Translations under genes and position numbers: made by a program
Assembly: GCA_903907865.1 (NCBI GenBank)
Contig: CAIVPR010000121.1
Span: 51,249 to 115,248 of the forward strand
Length of the DNA: 64,000 nt
Reading direction: 5' to 3'
Origin: an uncultured Acidobacteriia bacterium
Lineage (GTDB): Bacteria; Acidobacteriota; Terriglobia; Bryobacterales; Bryobacteraceae
Notes under the pieces: generated by a model
What the model was told of the DNA's origin: nothing
The model's database searches: none
Seen by the model: only the letters and a program-made list of their open reading frames with translations
Part shown: positions 17,679 through 25,527 of the stretch, piece after piece
Layout: each line of letters opens with the position of its first letter
How positions within the stretch are numbered: position 1 is the first letter of the stretch

Positions 17679-20600
17679 ATGATGTTTCCGAGCAGCAGCA
17701 TGTCCTCAACCTCCAGAACCGCCTACTTTTCGACCCGAGCCGCGTTAACCTTAACTTTCGGCCTGGTCACTGTATTTCACGTCGCGAGCCTACAAGCGGC
17801 CACCGCGACCCCGGCCCAGCTAGACCGCCAGTTCGCGACCAACATCAAGCCCTTCCTGGCGTCGTACTGCGTCGGCTGCCACAGCGGGTCCACCCCGGCT
17901 GGACAGTTCGACATCTCCAAGTTCGACACCATGGCTTCCGTCGCCAAGGACATCGGCCACTGGAACGCTGTCGCCAACCGCGTCGCAGCCAAGGAAATGC
18001 CGCCGAAGGCCGTCAAACAGCCCAGCGACGAGGCGCGCAACCTGCTCGTGTCCTGGATCGACGGTGCCCGTGTCGCCGAAGCCCGCCGCAATGCTGGCGA
18101 TCCTGGCGTGGTGCTGCCCCGCCGCCTCAACAACGCCGAGTACGACTACACGATTCGCGACCTCACCGGTGTAGACATCCATCCGGCCCGCGAATTTCCC
18201 GTCGATCCCGCCAACACCGCCGGCTTCGACAACTCGGGCGAGTCCCTGAACATGTCCTCGGCCCTGATGAAGAAGTACCTGCTGGCCGCCCGCGAGGTCG
18301 CCGACCATGCCGCCCTCAAGCCAGATGGCTTTGATTTTGCGGAGCATCCGATGCTGGTCGAAACCGACCGCGAGAAGTACACCATCCTCCGTATCGTCAA
18401 CTTCTACAAGTCGCAGCCGACCGACTACGCCGACTACTTCCAAGCCGCTTGGCGCTTCAAGAACCGCGCCGCGCTCGGCAAGCCCAAGTCCGCGTTGACC
18501 GACTTCGCCGTCGAGGCCAAGATCAGCCCCAAGTACATCCCCTACATCTGGGGCATTCTTGAAGAACCGAAGGACGCCGTCGGGCCGGTCGCCAAACTCC
18601 AGGGCATGTGGCAGGCGCTCCCCGCGCCCGGTGCGGACAAGTCCGAGCCGGCCGACCTCCGCAAGCAGGTCGTCGCCATGCGCGACTTCGTCGTGAAGAT
18701 CCGGCAACACACTGCCATGCAGTTCGCCGCGCCCAAGGTTCGTGGTCTGAGCTCCACTTCGCAGCCGCTGATGAACTGGAAGCTGAAACAGTTCGCGTCG
18801 CACCGGCGCAATTTCGACCCGGCCACCCTCTACATGGCGAACGAGAAACCCCCGGCACTCCCGGAAAACATGCCCAAACTTGCCGGACTGGGACAGGAAG
18901 CCGCCGTCCGCTGGGCTGCCATCTCGCTCAAGAACCGGGCGGGCGATACCGATCTTATGGTTCCCGTCGGCCAGCGCCCCGCGTACGAGGCCGCTTTTGC
19001 CCGTTTCGCCAACGTCTTCCCCGACAACTTTTACATCAGCGAACGGGGACGCTTCTACCCCGACGATTCCGAGGACAAGGGCCGCCTGCTCGGTGCCGGT
19101 TACCACAACGTCATGGGCTACTTCCGCGACGACACCCCGTTGATCGACCTCATCCTCGACGATGCGGGCCGGAAGCAGCTCGACCGGCTCTGGGACGACT
19201 TCGACTACATCGCCGACTTCACCACGCGCACCTACACCCAGTACTACTTCAACCAGAGTGGCGAGATTCTCGGCAACGGTCGCGAATCCGGCCACGAGCG
19301 CCCCGCCGACCGCCCTGTCGAAGCGACTTCCGTCATCATGGAGCTCCGCGACAAGTACCTCGCGCTGTTCAAGAAGTCCGAGGCCAACGACCCGGTCGCG
19401 CAGGAAGCGATCTTGTCGCACTTTGCCCAGGTGGATCGCACCATTCGAGGCGTGGAAAAGATGCGGGTCGAGGCGGAACCGAAACACCTCGATTCCCTCC
19501 TCAAGTTCGCAGCGCGAGCCTATCGCCGCCCGCTGACCAAGGCTGAGAAGGATGACATCCTGGCGTTCTACAAGAATCTGCGGGAAAAGAGTGCGCTCAG
19601 CCACGACGAGGCGGTCCGCGATTCCATCGTGAGCATCCTCATGGCACCGGACTTCCTGTATCGCGTCGACCTCATCGGCAACGCGGTCGTTCCAGGTTCG
19701 AACCTCCAGACCGTCGCAGCCAAGGCTTCGGCAAAAGGCCCGCAGCCCCTGTCCGACTACGCCCTCGCGAGCCGCCTCAGCTATCTGATCTGGTGCAGCA
19801 TGCCGGACGATAAGCTCCTGGCCGCCGCCGCTGCCGGACAGCTTCGCACCTCGGCTGGCATCCTCGCGCAAACCCGTCGTATGTTGAAGGACGAAAAGGC
19901 CAAGGCCCTCGCCGTCGAATTTGCCGGCAACTGGCTTGACTACCGTCGATTCGAAGATCTCAACTCCGTGGACCGCGAACGTTTCCCTGCCTTCACCAAC
20001 GAGTTGCGCGAAGCCATGTACCAAGAGCCAATCCACTTCATCGACGACGCAATTCGGAACGACCGGTCCGTGTTGGATCTGGTGTACGGCAAATACACGT
20101 TCGTCAATCCGGTGCTCGCGAAGTTTTACGGCGTGCCAGTTGATGAAAAGGCTGATCCGAAAGCGTGGTGGAAGGTCGAGGACGCTACGCCCTATGGGCG
20201 TGGCGGCATCCTCACCATGGCCACCTTCCTGACGCAGAATTCCCCTGGACTCCGCACGAGCCCGGTGAAACGCGGCTACTGGGTCGCCCGCCGCGTGCTG
20301 GGCGAGGTGATTCCGCCGCCTCCGCCGCAGGTTCCCGAGCTTCCCAAGGACGAGGCTGCCATGGACCTGCCGCTGCGCGCCATGCTGGAGCGCCACCGCG
20401 CCAACCCGGCCTGCGGGTCGTGCCATGCCCGTTTCGACGCCTTCGGCTTGGCGTTTGAAGGGTACGGTCCTGTCGGCGACAAGCGCTCCAAGGACATGGC
20501 CGGTCGTCCCATTGATACGAAGGCGGCATTCCCGGGCGGTATTGAGGGCGACGGCGTGGCCGACCTCCAGTCCTACATCCGCAATAGGCGCGAGAAGGAC

Positions 20601-20855
20601 TACCTTGACAACATTGCCCGGAAGACAGTGGCGTTCGCCCTCGGCCGATCGCTCCAGCTTTCCGACGAATTGCTGATCGACGCCATGAAGGCCAAGCTGG
20701 TGGCGAGTAACAACAAGTTCTCCGCGCTCGTCGAAACACTCGTGACGAGCCCGCAGTTCACCAACCGCCGCCCGGCGGACGCGGTCGCCCCGAAGCGCTC
20801 GGTGGCTGGCGGCACCTCCAAACCTGCGACGACCAACCGGCCCGCAGGAATGTAG
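17679..20855 (+). CDS. Planctomycete-type cytochrome c / DUF1592-DUF1588 protein
   Basis: The protein has 1058 residues. Export signal to about residue 45, then a cytochrome c-like site CVGCHSG with a distal Met region KEMPPK. Next come the DUF1587-like segment RRLNNAEYDYTIRDLTGVDI, a long central DUF1592 region (LSYLIWCSMPDDKLL), DUF1588 with NSPGLRTSPVKRGYWVARRV and a second haem-type site CGSCHARFDAFGLAFEG, and a DUF1585 end (FALGRSLQLSDELLIDAM). This large exported family is abundant in Planctomycetes and Acidobacteria and has no proven function. It sits 49 nt before a DUF1552 gene, its constant partner. ATG at 17679 was chosen because it gives a complete signal peptide; 17700 is an alternative. 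Confidence 0.88.
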   Translation: MMFPSSSMSSTSRTAYFSTRAALTLTFGLVTVFHVASLQAATATPAQLDRQFATNIKPFLASYCVGCHSGSTPAGQFDISKFDTMASVAKDIGHWNAVANRVAAKEMPPKAVKQPSDEARNLLVSWIDGARVAEARRNAGDPGVVLPRRLNNAEYDYTIRDLTGVDIHPAREFPVDPANTAGFDNSGESLNMSSALMKKYLLAAREVADHAALKPDGFDFAEHPMLVETDREKYTILRIVNFYKSQPTDYADYFQAAWRFKNRAALGKPKSALTDFAVEAKISPKYIPYIWGILEEPKDAVGPVAKLQGMWQALPAPGADKSEPADLRKQVVAMRDFVVKIRQHTAMQFAAPKVRGLSSTSQPLMNWKLKQFASHRRNFDPATLYMANEKPPALPENMPKLAGLGQEAAVRWAAISLKNRAGDTDLMVPVGQRPAYEAAFARFANVFPDNFYISERGRFYPDDSEDKGRLLGAGYHNVMGYFRDDTPLIDLILDDAGRKQLDRLWDDFDYIADFTTRTYTQYYFNQSGEILGNGRESGHERPADRPVEATSVIMELRDKYLALFKKSEANDPVAQEAILSHFAQVDRTIRGVEKMRVEAEPKHLDSLLKFAARAYRRPLTKAEKDDILAFYKNLREKSALSHDEAVRDSIVSILMAPDFLYRVDLIGNAVVPGSNLQTVAAKASAKGPQPLSDYALASRLSYLIWCSMPDDKLLAAAAAGQLRTSAGILAQTRRMLKDEKAKALAVEFAGNWLDYRRFEDLNSVDRERFPAFTNELREAMYQEPIHFIDDAIRNDRSVLDLVYGKYTFVNPVLAKFYGVPVDEKADPKAWWKVEDATPYGRGGILTMATFLTQNSPGLRTSPVKRGYWVARRVLGEVIPPPPPQVPELPKDEAAMDLPLRAMLERHRANPACGSCHARFDAFGLAFEGYGPVGDKRSKDMAGRPIDTKAAFPGGIEGDGVADLQSYIRNRREKDYLDNIARKTVAFALGRSLQLSDELLIDAMKAKLVASNNKFSALVETLVTSPQFTNRRPADAVAPKRSVAGGTSKPATTNRPAGM

Positions 20856-20904
20856 TTGCGTTGCGACCAAGAGATTGATAAAACGAATAGAGGTAGAAGA
20901 GCTT

Positions 20905-22233
20905 ATGTCCGATCGCAACAGATCAACAGCCAGCAAAATTGACCGCCGCACGGTTCTGCGCGGCGCGGGCGTCGCGATGGCGCTGCCGTGGATGGAATCC
21001 CTGTCCGCATGGGGTGCGGTCGGCAACGACGCGCTGCCGAAGCGTTTCGCAGCCATGTTCATGGGCTGTGGTGTCAACCAGAAGCACTGGACCGCCGAAG
21101 GTTCGGGCAAGGACATGAAGTTCGGGCTCAGCCTCTCGCCGCTAGAGCCGGTGAAGACCAAGGTCAACGTCATCCACGGTCTGTTCAACAAGCCCTCGAC
21201 CGGCCACGGCATCCACCCGGCCATGACTGGTAGTCTGCTGTCCGGAGCGGAAATCACCAAGGGACCGATCATCCACGCTGGCATCACGGTGGATCAGATG
21301 CTCGCCAACCGGCTGGGCCAGGACACCGCCCAACCCAGCATGGTGTTGGCGTGCGAACAGCCGATGACCGGCTTCCACGAAACCAACTATTCGATGGCGT
21401 ACAGCTCGCACCTGTCGTGGCAGAACGCCGATTCGCCGGTGCCGAACGAGGTTTACCCGTCGCTAGCCTTCGACACTTTGTTCGAGAACCGCGGCAGTTC
21501 GCGCAACCTTAGCATCTTGGACCGGGTGAAGGACCGCGCCGAGGCGCTCACGAAGAAGATCAGCTCGGGCGACAAGAGCAAGCTCGACGAATACCTGACG
21601 TCGGTCCGGGAAGTCGAGAAGCGCATCGACCAGCAGCGCAAGAGCAAGGACACGGCCGACGACAAGGCCAAGACCCAGAACAAGCCTGTCTTCACGATGG
21701 AACGTCCTGCCAACGGCTTGCCGGAAGACCAGCGCGAGCATGCACGGCTGATGTGCGATCTGATCGCAATCGCGTTCCAGACGGACAAAACCCGGATCGC
21801 AACTCTGTTGCTGGCGCGCGATCTTTCCGCGCTCTACTACCCGTTCCTCGAAGTGAAGGACGGCCACCACGCGGCGTCGCACAACGACACATCGGACGGC
21901 TACGAACGGATCGCCCGTTTCCATCTGAGCCAGTTGGGATATCTAGCCGCGAAGCTTGACGCGATGCCGGAAGGCGATGGCACCGTGCTCGACAATTCGC
22001 TGCTGATGTGGTTCTCAAACATGGTGTCTGGCACCAAGCACGACAACACCAAGATCCCGATCATCCTCGCGGGCGGTCTGGGCGGGACACTCCAGACGGG
22101 TCGGGTTCTCGACTACGGCAGCGCTGGCAACGACAACCGCAAGGTGAGCAGCCTGTACCTAGGTATCATGGACCGCATGGGCGTCAAGCTGGACCAATTC
22201 GGCGACGCCACCACCCGCCTGGCAAACCTGTAA
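20905..22233 (+). CDS. DUF1552 Tat-exported protein, partner of the DUF1592 protein
   Basis: The protein has 442 residues. DRRTVLRGAGVAMALPWMES near the N-terminus is a twin-arginine-like signal. The mature part is the DUF1552 family, related to the sulfatase/alkaline-phosphatase superfamily in fold predictions, with PKRFAAMFMGCGVN, GHGIHPAMTGSLLSG and SHLSWQNADSPVPNEVYPSLAFD. DUF1592 and DUF1552 genes are nearly always adjacent and probably form one exported system of unknown purpose. The stop lies 42 nt before the repeat-rich coiled-coil gene. No regulator is obvious. Confidence 0.88.
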   Translation: MSDRNRSTASKIDRRTVLRGAGVAMALPWMESLSAWGAVGNDALPKRFAAMFMGCGVNQKHWTAEGSGKDMKFGLSLSPLEPVKTKVNVIHGLFNKPSTGHGIHPAMTGSLLSGAEITKGPIIHAGITVDQMLANRLGQDTAQPSMVLACEQPMTGFHETNYSMAYSSHLSWQNADSPVPNEVYPSLAFDTLFENRGSSRNLSILDRVKDRAEALTKKISSGDKSKLDEYLTSVREVEKRIDQQRKSKDTADDKAKTQNKPVFTMERPANGLPEDQREHARLMCDLIAIAFQTDKTRIATLLLARDLSALYYPFLEVKDGHHAASHNDTSDGYERIARFHLSQLGYLAAKLDAMPEGDGTVLDNSLLMWFSNMVSGTKHDNTKIPIILAGGLGGTLQTGRVLDYGSAGNDNRKVSSLYLGIMDRMGVKLDQFGDATTRLANL

Positions 22234-22275
22234 TCCAAGGCAGGTCGGTGCTACCATCGGCGTAGGTACATTCCA

Positions 22276-22845
22276 ATGGACTTGGAACTGAAACAATTCC
22301 TTGAGGCGATGGAAGGTCGCCTCGGAGGCCGGATCGACGCCGTCGAATCCAAACTAGATAAGAGACTTGATGGACTCGGGGCAAAGATCGACGCCGTCGA
22401 ATCCGGTTTGGGCGCAAGGATCGACGCCGTCGAATCCGGTTTGGGCGCAAGGATCGACGCCGTCGAATCCGGTTTGGGCGCAAGGATCGACGCTGTCGAA
22501 TCCGGCTTGGGCGCAAGGATCGACGCCGTCGAATCGAATTTGACGGCAGAGATTCGCGCTGCCGAGCTTCGTGGTCGGGAATACACCGATGCAGCGGAAC
22601 TCAGAGGCCGAGACTACATCAACAATATTGAGGCCAGCCTCCGGGACCACATAGACTCGGTTGCCGCAGCCGGGAGACAACACACCGAGGAAGTCGAGAC
22701 CCGGCTTCTGGGGGAATTCTGGAAGTGGGCTCGAACAGCCGACGCGCGATATCGCCAGCACCACGGCACCGTGCTCACGGTGGACCGCCGACTCGAATTG
22801 ATCGAGGACCGCCTGTCCGACCTAGAGCGTCGGAAAGCTTCGTAG
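22276..22845 (+). CDS. Coiled-coil protein with 11-residue (hendecad) repeats
   Basis: The protein has 189 residues. About residues 16-95 are built from an 11-residue unit, G-L-G-A-R-I-D-A-V-E-S, repeated almost perfectly. Hendecads favour a right-handed or straight coiled coil. The middle continues with charged helix (AELRGREY, AELRGRDY). The last 50 residues include a W-rich turn (FWKWARTADARYRQHH) and a final helix. No signal peptide is seen. It may be a multimeric spacer or scaffold; I recognise no family beyond generic coiled coil. It is convergent with the LysR gene, 4 nt apart. The DNA repeats are nearly identical, suggesting recent expansion. Confidence 0.8.
   Translation: MDLELKQFLEAMEGRLGGRIDAVESKLDKRLDGLGAKIDAVESGLGARIDAVESGLGARIDAVESGLGARIDAVESGLGARIDAVESNLTAEIRAAELRGREYTDAAELRGRDYINNIEASLRDHIDSVAAAGRQHTEEVETRLLGEFWKWARTADARYRQHHGTVLTVDRRLELIEDRLSDLERRKAS
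22375..22539 (+). repeat. 33-bp in-frame tandem repeat, five units
   Basis: Units begin at 22375, 22408, 22441, 22474 and 22507. The second to fifth differ by one or two bases; the first is more diverged. Each codes for one 11-residue hendecad of the coiled-coil protein. The unit length keeps the frame, so copy number could change without breaking the gene. Confidence 0.95.
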
Positions 22846-22849
22846 TAAA

Positions 22850-23725
22850 CTACCCGGCGGCCAACAGCTTCAAAAACGCCTCGCCAGCGTAGCTCAAGGC
22901 TCGCCGCGACGGTCGTGCCAAGTAAATCTTGCGTTCGACTTCAACCTCCGGGATGCGAACAGCCACGAGCCGTCCCTCGGCGATTTCCTGTTCCACGCAC
23001 ATACGAGGCAGGAACGCCACGCCGCCATTCCGCTCCACCATCCATCGGATGGTCTCGACAGTTGGCATTTCGACGTCCATGTTCAGTCGTACGCCCCGTT
23101 CATGGAAGGCCCGGATGACGATTTCACGGTACGGCGACAGCACGTTGTGGGCGATGAAGACCTCCGCGCCCAGCTCCGAAATCGGCACTTCCCGCTGCTG
23201 CGCCAGACGGTGCCTGGGCGACACGACGAACGCCAGCGAATCGGAATAGATGACGCTCGAAAGGATGCGCTCGTCGTGAGGCTCGTAGCTGATGACGCCC
23301 AATTCGAGGTTGCCGTCGATTAACTCGTTCGGGATCCGGCTCGAGAAGCTGCGCCTGACCTGCACTTTCACTTTCGGGTACAAGGTCCGGTAGCGCTCAA
23401 TGTGCCGCAGCAAATACAAAGCCGTAGACTCGTTGGCCCCGATGACGAGGCGACCGGCGGAGTGGTCGCGCAGTTCGGCGATCGAATTCCGCAGTTCGGC
23501 CTCCAAGTTCTGAAATCTGCGACCGTATTCGAACACGGTCCGGCCGGCATCGGTCAGCATGACGTCCTTGGCAGACCGGTCCAGCAGCTTTTCGCCCAGT
23601 TCCGCTTCCAACCGCTGCAGTGAAAGGGACACGGCCGGCTGGGTACGGTTCAGTTTTTCCGCAGCTCTGGAGAAGCTCCGTTCGCTGGCAACCGTGAGGA
23701 AGACCCGGAGCGTGCTCAGTTCCAT
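22850..23725 (-). CDS. LysR-family transcriptional regulator
   Basis: The protein has 291 residues, the usual length. The N-terminal winged helix-turn-helix at about 1-60 includes SFSRAAEKLNRTQPAVSLSL. The effector domain covers about 90-291 with RLVIGANESTALYLLRHIER and a C-terminal GGVAFLPRM. Such proteins normally bind a small ligand and control a divergent gene. Here the divergent gene is the small exported protein at 23813, 87 nt away, followed by a sugar-kinase-like gene; those are the candidate targets. TATAAT ends 6 nt before the ATG. Confidence 0.93.
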   Translation of the reverse strand: MELSTLRVFLTVASERSFSRAAEKLNRTQPAVSLSLQRLEAELGEKLLDRSAKDVMLTDAGRTVFEYGRRFQNLEAELRNSIAELRDHSAGRLVIGANESTALYLLRHIERYRTLYPKVKVQVRRSFSSRIPNELIDGNLELGVISYEPHDERILSSVIYSDSLAFVVSPRHRLAQQREVPISELGAEVFIAHNVLSPYREIVIRAFHERGVRLNMDVEMPTVETIRWMVERNGGVAFLPRMCVEQEIAEGRLVAVRIPEVEVERKIYLARPSRRALSYAGEAFLKLLAAG

Positions 23726-23731
23726 GTCTTG

Positions 23732-23737
23732 ATTATA
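23732..23737 (-). promoter_or_regulatory. Consensus -10 TATAAT, leaderless start of the LysR gene
   Basis: On the reverse strand TATAAT is followed by CAAGAC and then the ATG at 23725, a gap of 6 nt. This is the cleanest example of the leaderless pattern in the window. No good -35 hexamer stands 17 nt upstream. Confidence 0.6.
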
Positions 23738-23812
23738 ACCTGTGCTAATCTTCTTGGCTCTGGAAATAAAAATGGCTTATCTTAATCAGCGGTCTACCAT
23801 GGTGGAAGAACG

Positions 23813-24178
23813 ATGCGCACGATCAGACGAATCATCCTCTTTGCTGCCGCCACGGCAGCCCCGTTGCTTGCCGCCGACATCAACGGCTCATGGAAGTTCG
23901 ACGGCGAGGTCTCCGGGAACCCCATCCGGCTGGACTGCGCAATCAAGCAGGACGGCGAGAAGTTCTTTGGCACCTGCAAGGCTGCGGAAGGCGGGGAGAT
24001 CAAGCTGGAAGGGTCAATAGCGGGCGACAAGATCCGGTTCGCCTACCAGGTTGACTACCAAGGCACCATCTATACGCTTGCATACACCGGCGTGGTCAAA
24101 GACAATGCCGAAATGAAGGGCGAGATTGAGGTCGCCAACACGGGCGGCACGTTCACTGCGAAGAAGCAAGGAGCGTAG
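23813..24178 (+). CDS. Small exported protein of unknown function
   Basis: The protein has 121 residues. The signal peptide is clear (MRTIRRIILFAAATAAPLLA). The mature part is beta-rich, with alternating GSWKF, IRLDCAIKQDGEKFFGTC, IKLEGSIAGDKIRFAYQV and AEMKGEIEVA. It looks like a small beta-barrel or sandwich with a possible Cys-Cys disulfide. Related proteins are common beside sugar-handling genes in Acidobacteria, but no function is established. GGAAGAA is a good ribosome site. The kinase-like gene starts 5 nt after its stop, so they are one unit opposite the LysR regulator. Confidence 0.75.
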   Translation: MRTIRRIILFAAATAAPLLAADINGSWKFDGEVSGNPIRLDCAIKQDGEKFFGTCKAAEGGEIKLEGSIAGDKIRFAYQVDYQGTIYTLAYTGVVKDNAEMKGEIEVANTGGTFTAKKQGA

Positions 24179-24183
24179 GTTCC

Positions 24184-25137
24184 GTGGAAGAACTTTTCCT
24201 AGGGGTCGATGGCGGGCAATCCAGCACCACCGCCGTGATCGGCGATACCGACGGCAAGGTGCGCGGCTGGGCCGTTGCCGGTCCTTGCAACCATGTCGGG
24301 GCTGCCGAAGGCCGTCCGAAGTTCCTGCGAGTGATGCGCGATTGCCTGGGGCGGGCGGCGAAAATGGCCGGACTGGATTCAGCCAAGCCAAGGTTCAGGG
24401 GCGCCTGTCTGGGGATGTCGGGCGGACCCGACGACAAGGCCGGGTTGCTGGCCGAGCTCCTCGAGGCCGAGAATCTGCTGGTAACCCACGACGGGAAAAT
24501 CGCCCTCGCCGGGGCCATGGCGGGCGCGCCGGGTTGCATTGTTGTCGCAGGTACGGGGACGATCGCTTTTGGTGAGAACGGAGCTGGAAGGACGGCTCGC
24601 GCCGGCGGTTGGGGGTATGTGTTTGGCGACGAAGGAGGCGGCTTCGACGTCGTGCGCCAAGCGGTTCGCGCCGCGCTACGCGAGCACGAAGGCTGGGGTC
24701 CGCACACGGGCTTGACGCCGGCCCTGCTGGAGGAGACAGGTGCCGTGGATCCGAACGCCCTCGTCCATTTGTTCTACACGTCGGATTGGCCGAGATCACG
24801 GGTTGCGGCGCTGGCACCGGTGGTGAACCGAGTTGCAGAGGAAGGTGACGGGGTTGCGATCGGCATCCTGCACCAGTCTGCCCAGTCGCTGGCGATGTTG
24901 GCTGGCGCGGTCCGTCGGCAGCTATGGGAAGACACCGAGCCATCCCGTTTGGCCTGGATCGGCGGCACTTTCGGAAGCCGACTCTTGTTGGAGCGGTTCC
25001 GGCTGTTGGTGGAGCTGGACGGGCTCGTGACGGCAACCGGGCCGGACCGTCCGCCAGCCATCGGCGCACTGATTCTGGCTTGCAAGTCGGCTGGCATCTC
25101 CGTGGTTCCGGGAACGTTGGACGGGATCAAGGGCTGA
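24184..25137 (+). CDS. BadF/BadG/BcrA/BcrD-type ATPase, probable N-acetylglucosamine-kinase-like
   Basis: The protein has 317 residues of the ASKHA fold. The phosphate-1 loop is FLGVDGGQSSTTAVIGD at the N-terminus. The phosphate-2 region is GCIVVAGTGTIAFGENG near 120, followed by RAGGWGYVFGDEGGGFDV. IGGTFGSRLLLERF is the adenosine loop near 260. In single-domain proteins of this type the usual role is phosphorylation of N-acetylglucosamine or a related sugar; the benzoyl-CoA-reductase activator family differs by Fe-S cysteines, which are absent here. The GTG start follows AAGGAG. It is in an operon with the small exported protein. Confidence 0.8.
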   Translation: MEELFLGVDGGQSSTTAVIGDTDGKVRGWAVAGPCNHVGAAEGRPKFLRVMRDCLGRAAKMAGLDSAKPRFRGACLGMSGGPDDKAGLLAELLEAENLLVTHDGKIALAGAMAGAPGCIVVAGTGTIAFGENGAGRTARAGGWGYVFGDEGGGFDVVRQAVRAALREHEGWGPHTGLTPALLEETGAVDPNALVHLFYTSDWPRSRVAALAPVVNRVAEEGDGVAIGILHQSAQSLAMLAGAVRRQLWEDTEPSRLAWIGGTFGSRLLLERFRLLVELDGLVTATGPDRPPAIGALILACKSAGISVVPGTLDGIKG

Positions 25138-25144
25138 CTGGCGG

Positions 25145-25150
25145 TATACT
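25145..25150 (+). promoter_or_regulatory. -10-like TATACT, leaderless start of the glyoxalase-fold gene
   Basis: TATACT ends 7 nt before the ATG at 25158, and the intervening bases contain no ribosome-binding sequence. Confidence 0.5.
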
Positions 25151-25157
25151 CGTCCCC

Positions 25158-25520
25158 ATGGACGCGTCAATTTCCGCCATCGGCCAAATCGCACTGACAG
25201 TTACGGACCTTCCGAGGGCCGTGGGCTTCTACCGGGACGCACTGGGCTTGCAGTACCTGTTCGAGGCTTCTGGAATGGCCTTCTTCAACTGCGGCGGCGT
25301 CCGGTTGATGTTGACCGGGGCGGAGAAGCAGACGGCGAACTCGATCCTCTACTACAAGGCCGCGGATATCCAAGCCCTTGCCGATACATTGACGTCCAAG
25401 GGCGTGACCTGCGAGGCCCCTCCGCGACTGATTGCCAAGATGCCCGACCACGACTTGTGGATGGCGTTCTTCCGCGACAGCGAGGGCAATCTATTGGCCC
25501 TCATGAGTGAAGTGCGGTAG
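25158..25520 (+). CDS. Glyoxalase/VOC-superfamily protein
   Basis: The protein has 120 residues, a single VOC module. It starts with IGQIALTVTDLPRAVGFYRD, then LGLQYLF, MAFFNCGGVRLML in the second strand set, and ends DLWMAFFRDSEGNLLALMSE, where His and Glu are usual metal ligands. The fold covers glyoxalases, dioxygenases and resistance proteins; the substrate cannot be named. It starts 20 nt after the kinase stop but has its own -10-like sequence. It is convergent with the NHL protein gene. Confidence 0.85.
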   Translation: MDASISAIGQIALTVTDLPRAVGFYRDALGLQYLFEASGMAFFNCGGVRLMLTGAEKQTANSILYYKAADIQALADTLTSKGVTCEAPPRLIAKMPDHDLWMAFFRDSEGNLLALMSEVR

Positions 25521-25527
25521 TAGTGGC

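Noticed and set aside
17820..21287. Reverse-strand frame of 1155 codons across the DUF1592 and DUF1552 genes
   Set aside because: It is antisense to two clear protein families and has no recognisable domain; high GC removes stops from the opposite frame.
22375..22539. Possible CRISPR-like repeat array
   Set aside because: Units are contiguous with no spacers, keep the reading frame and encode a coiled-coil hendecad.
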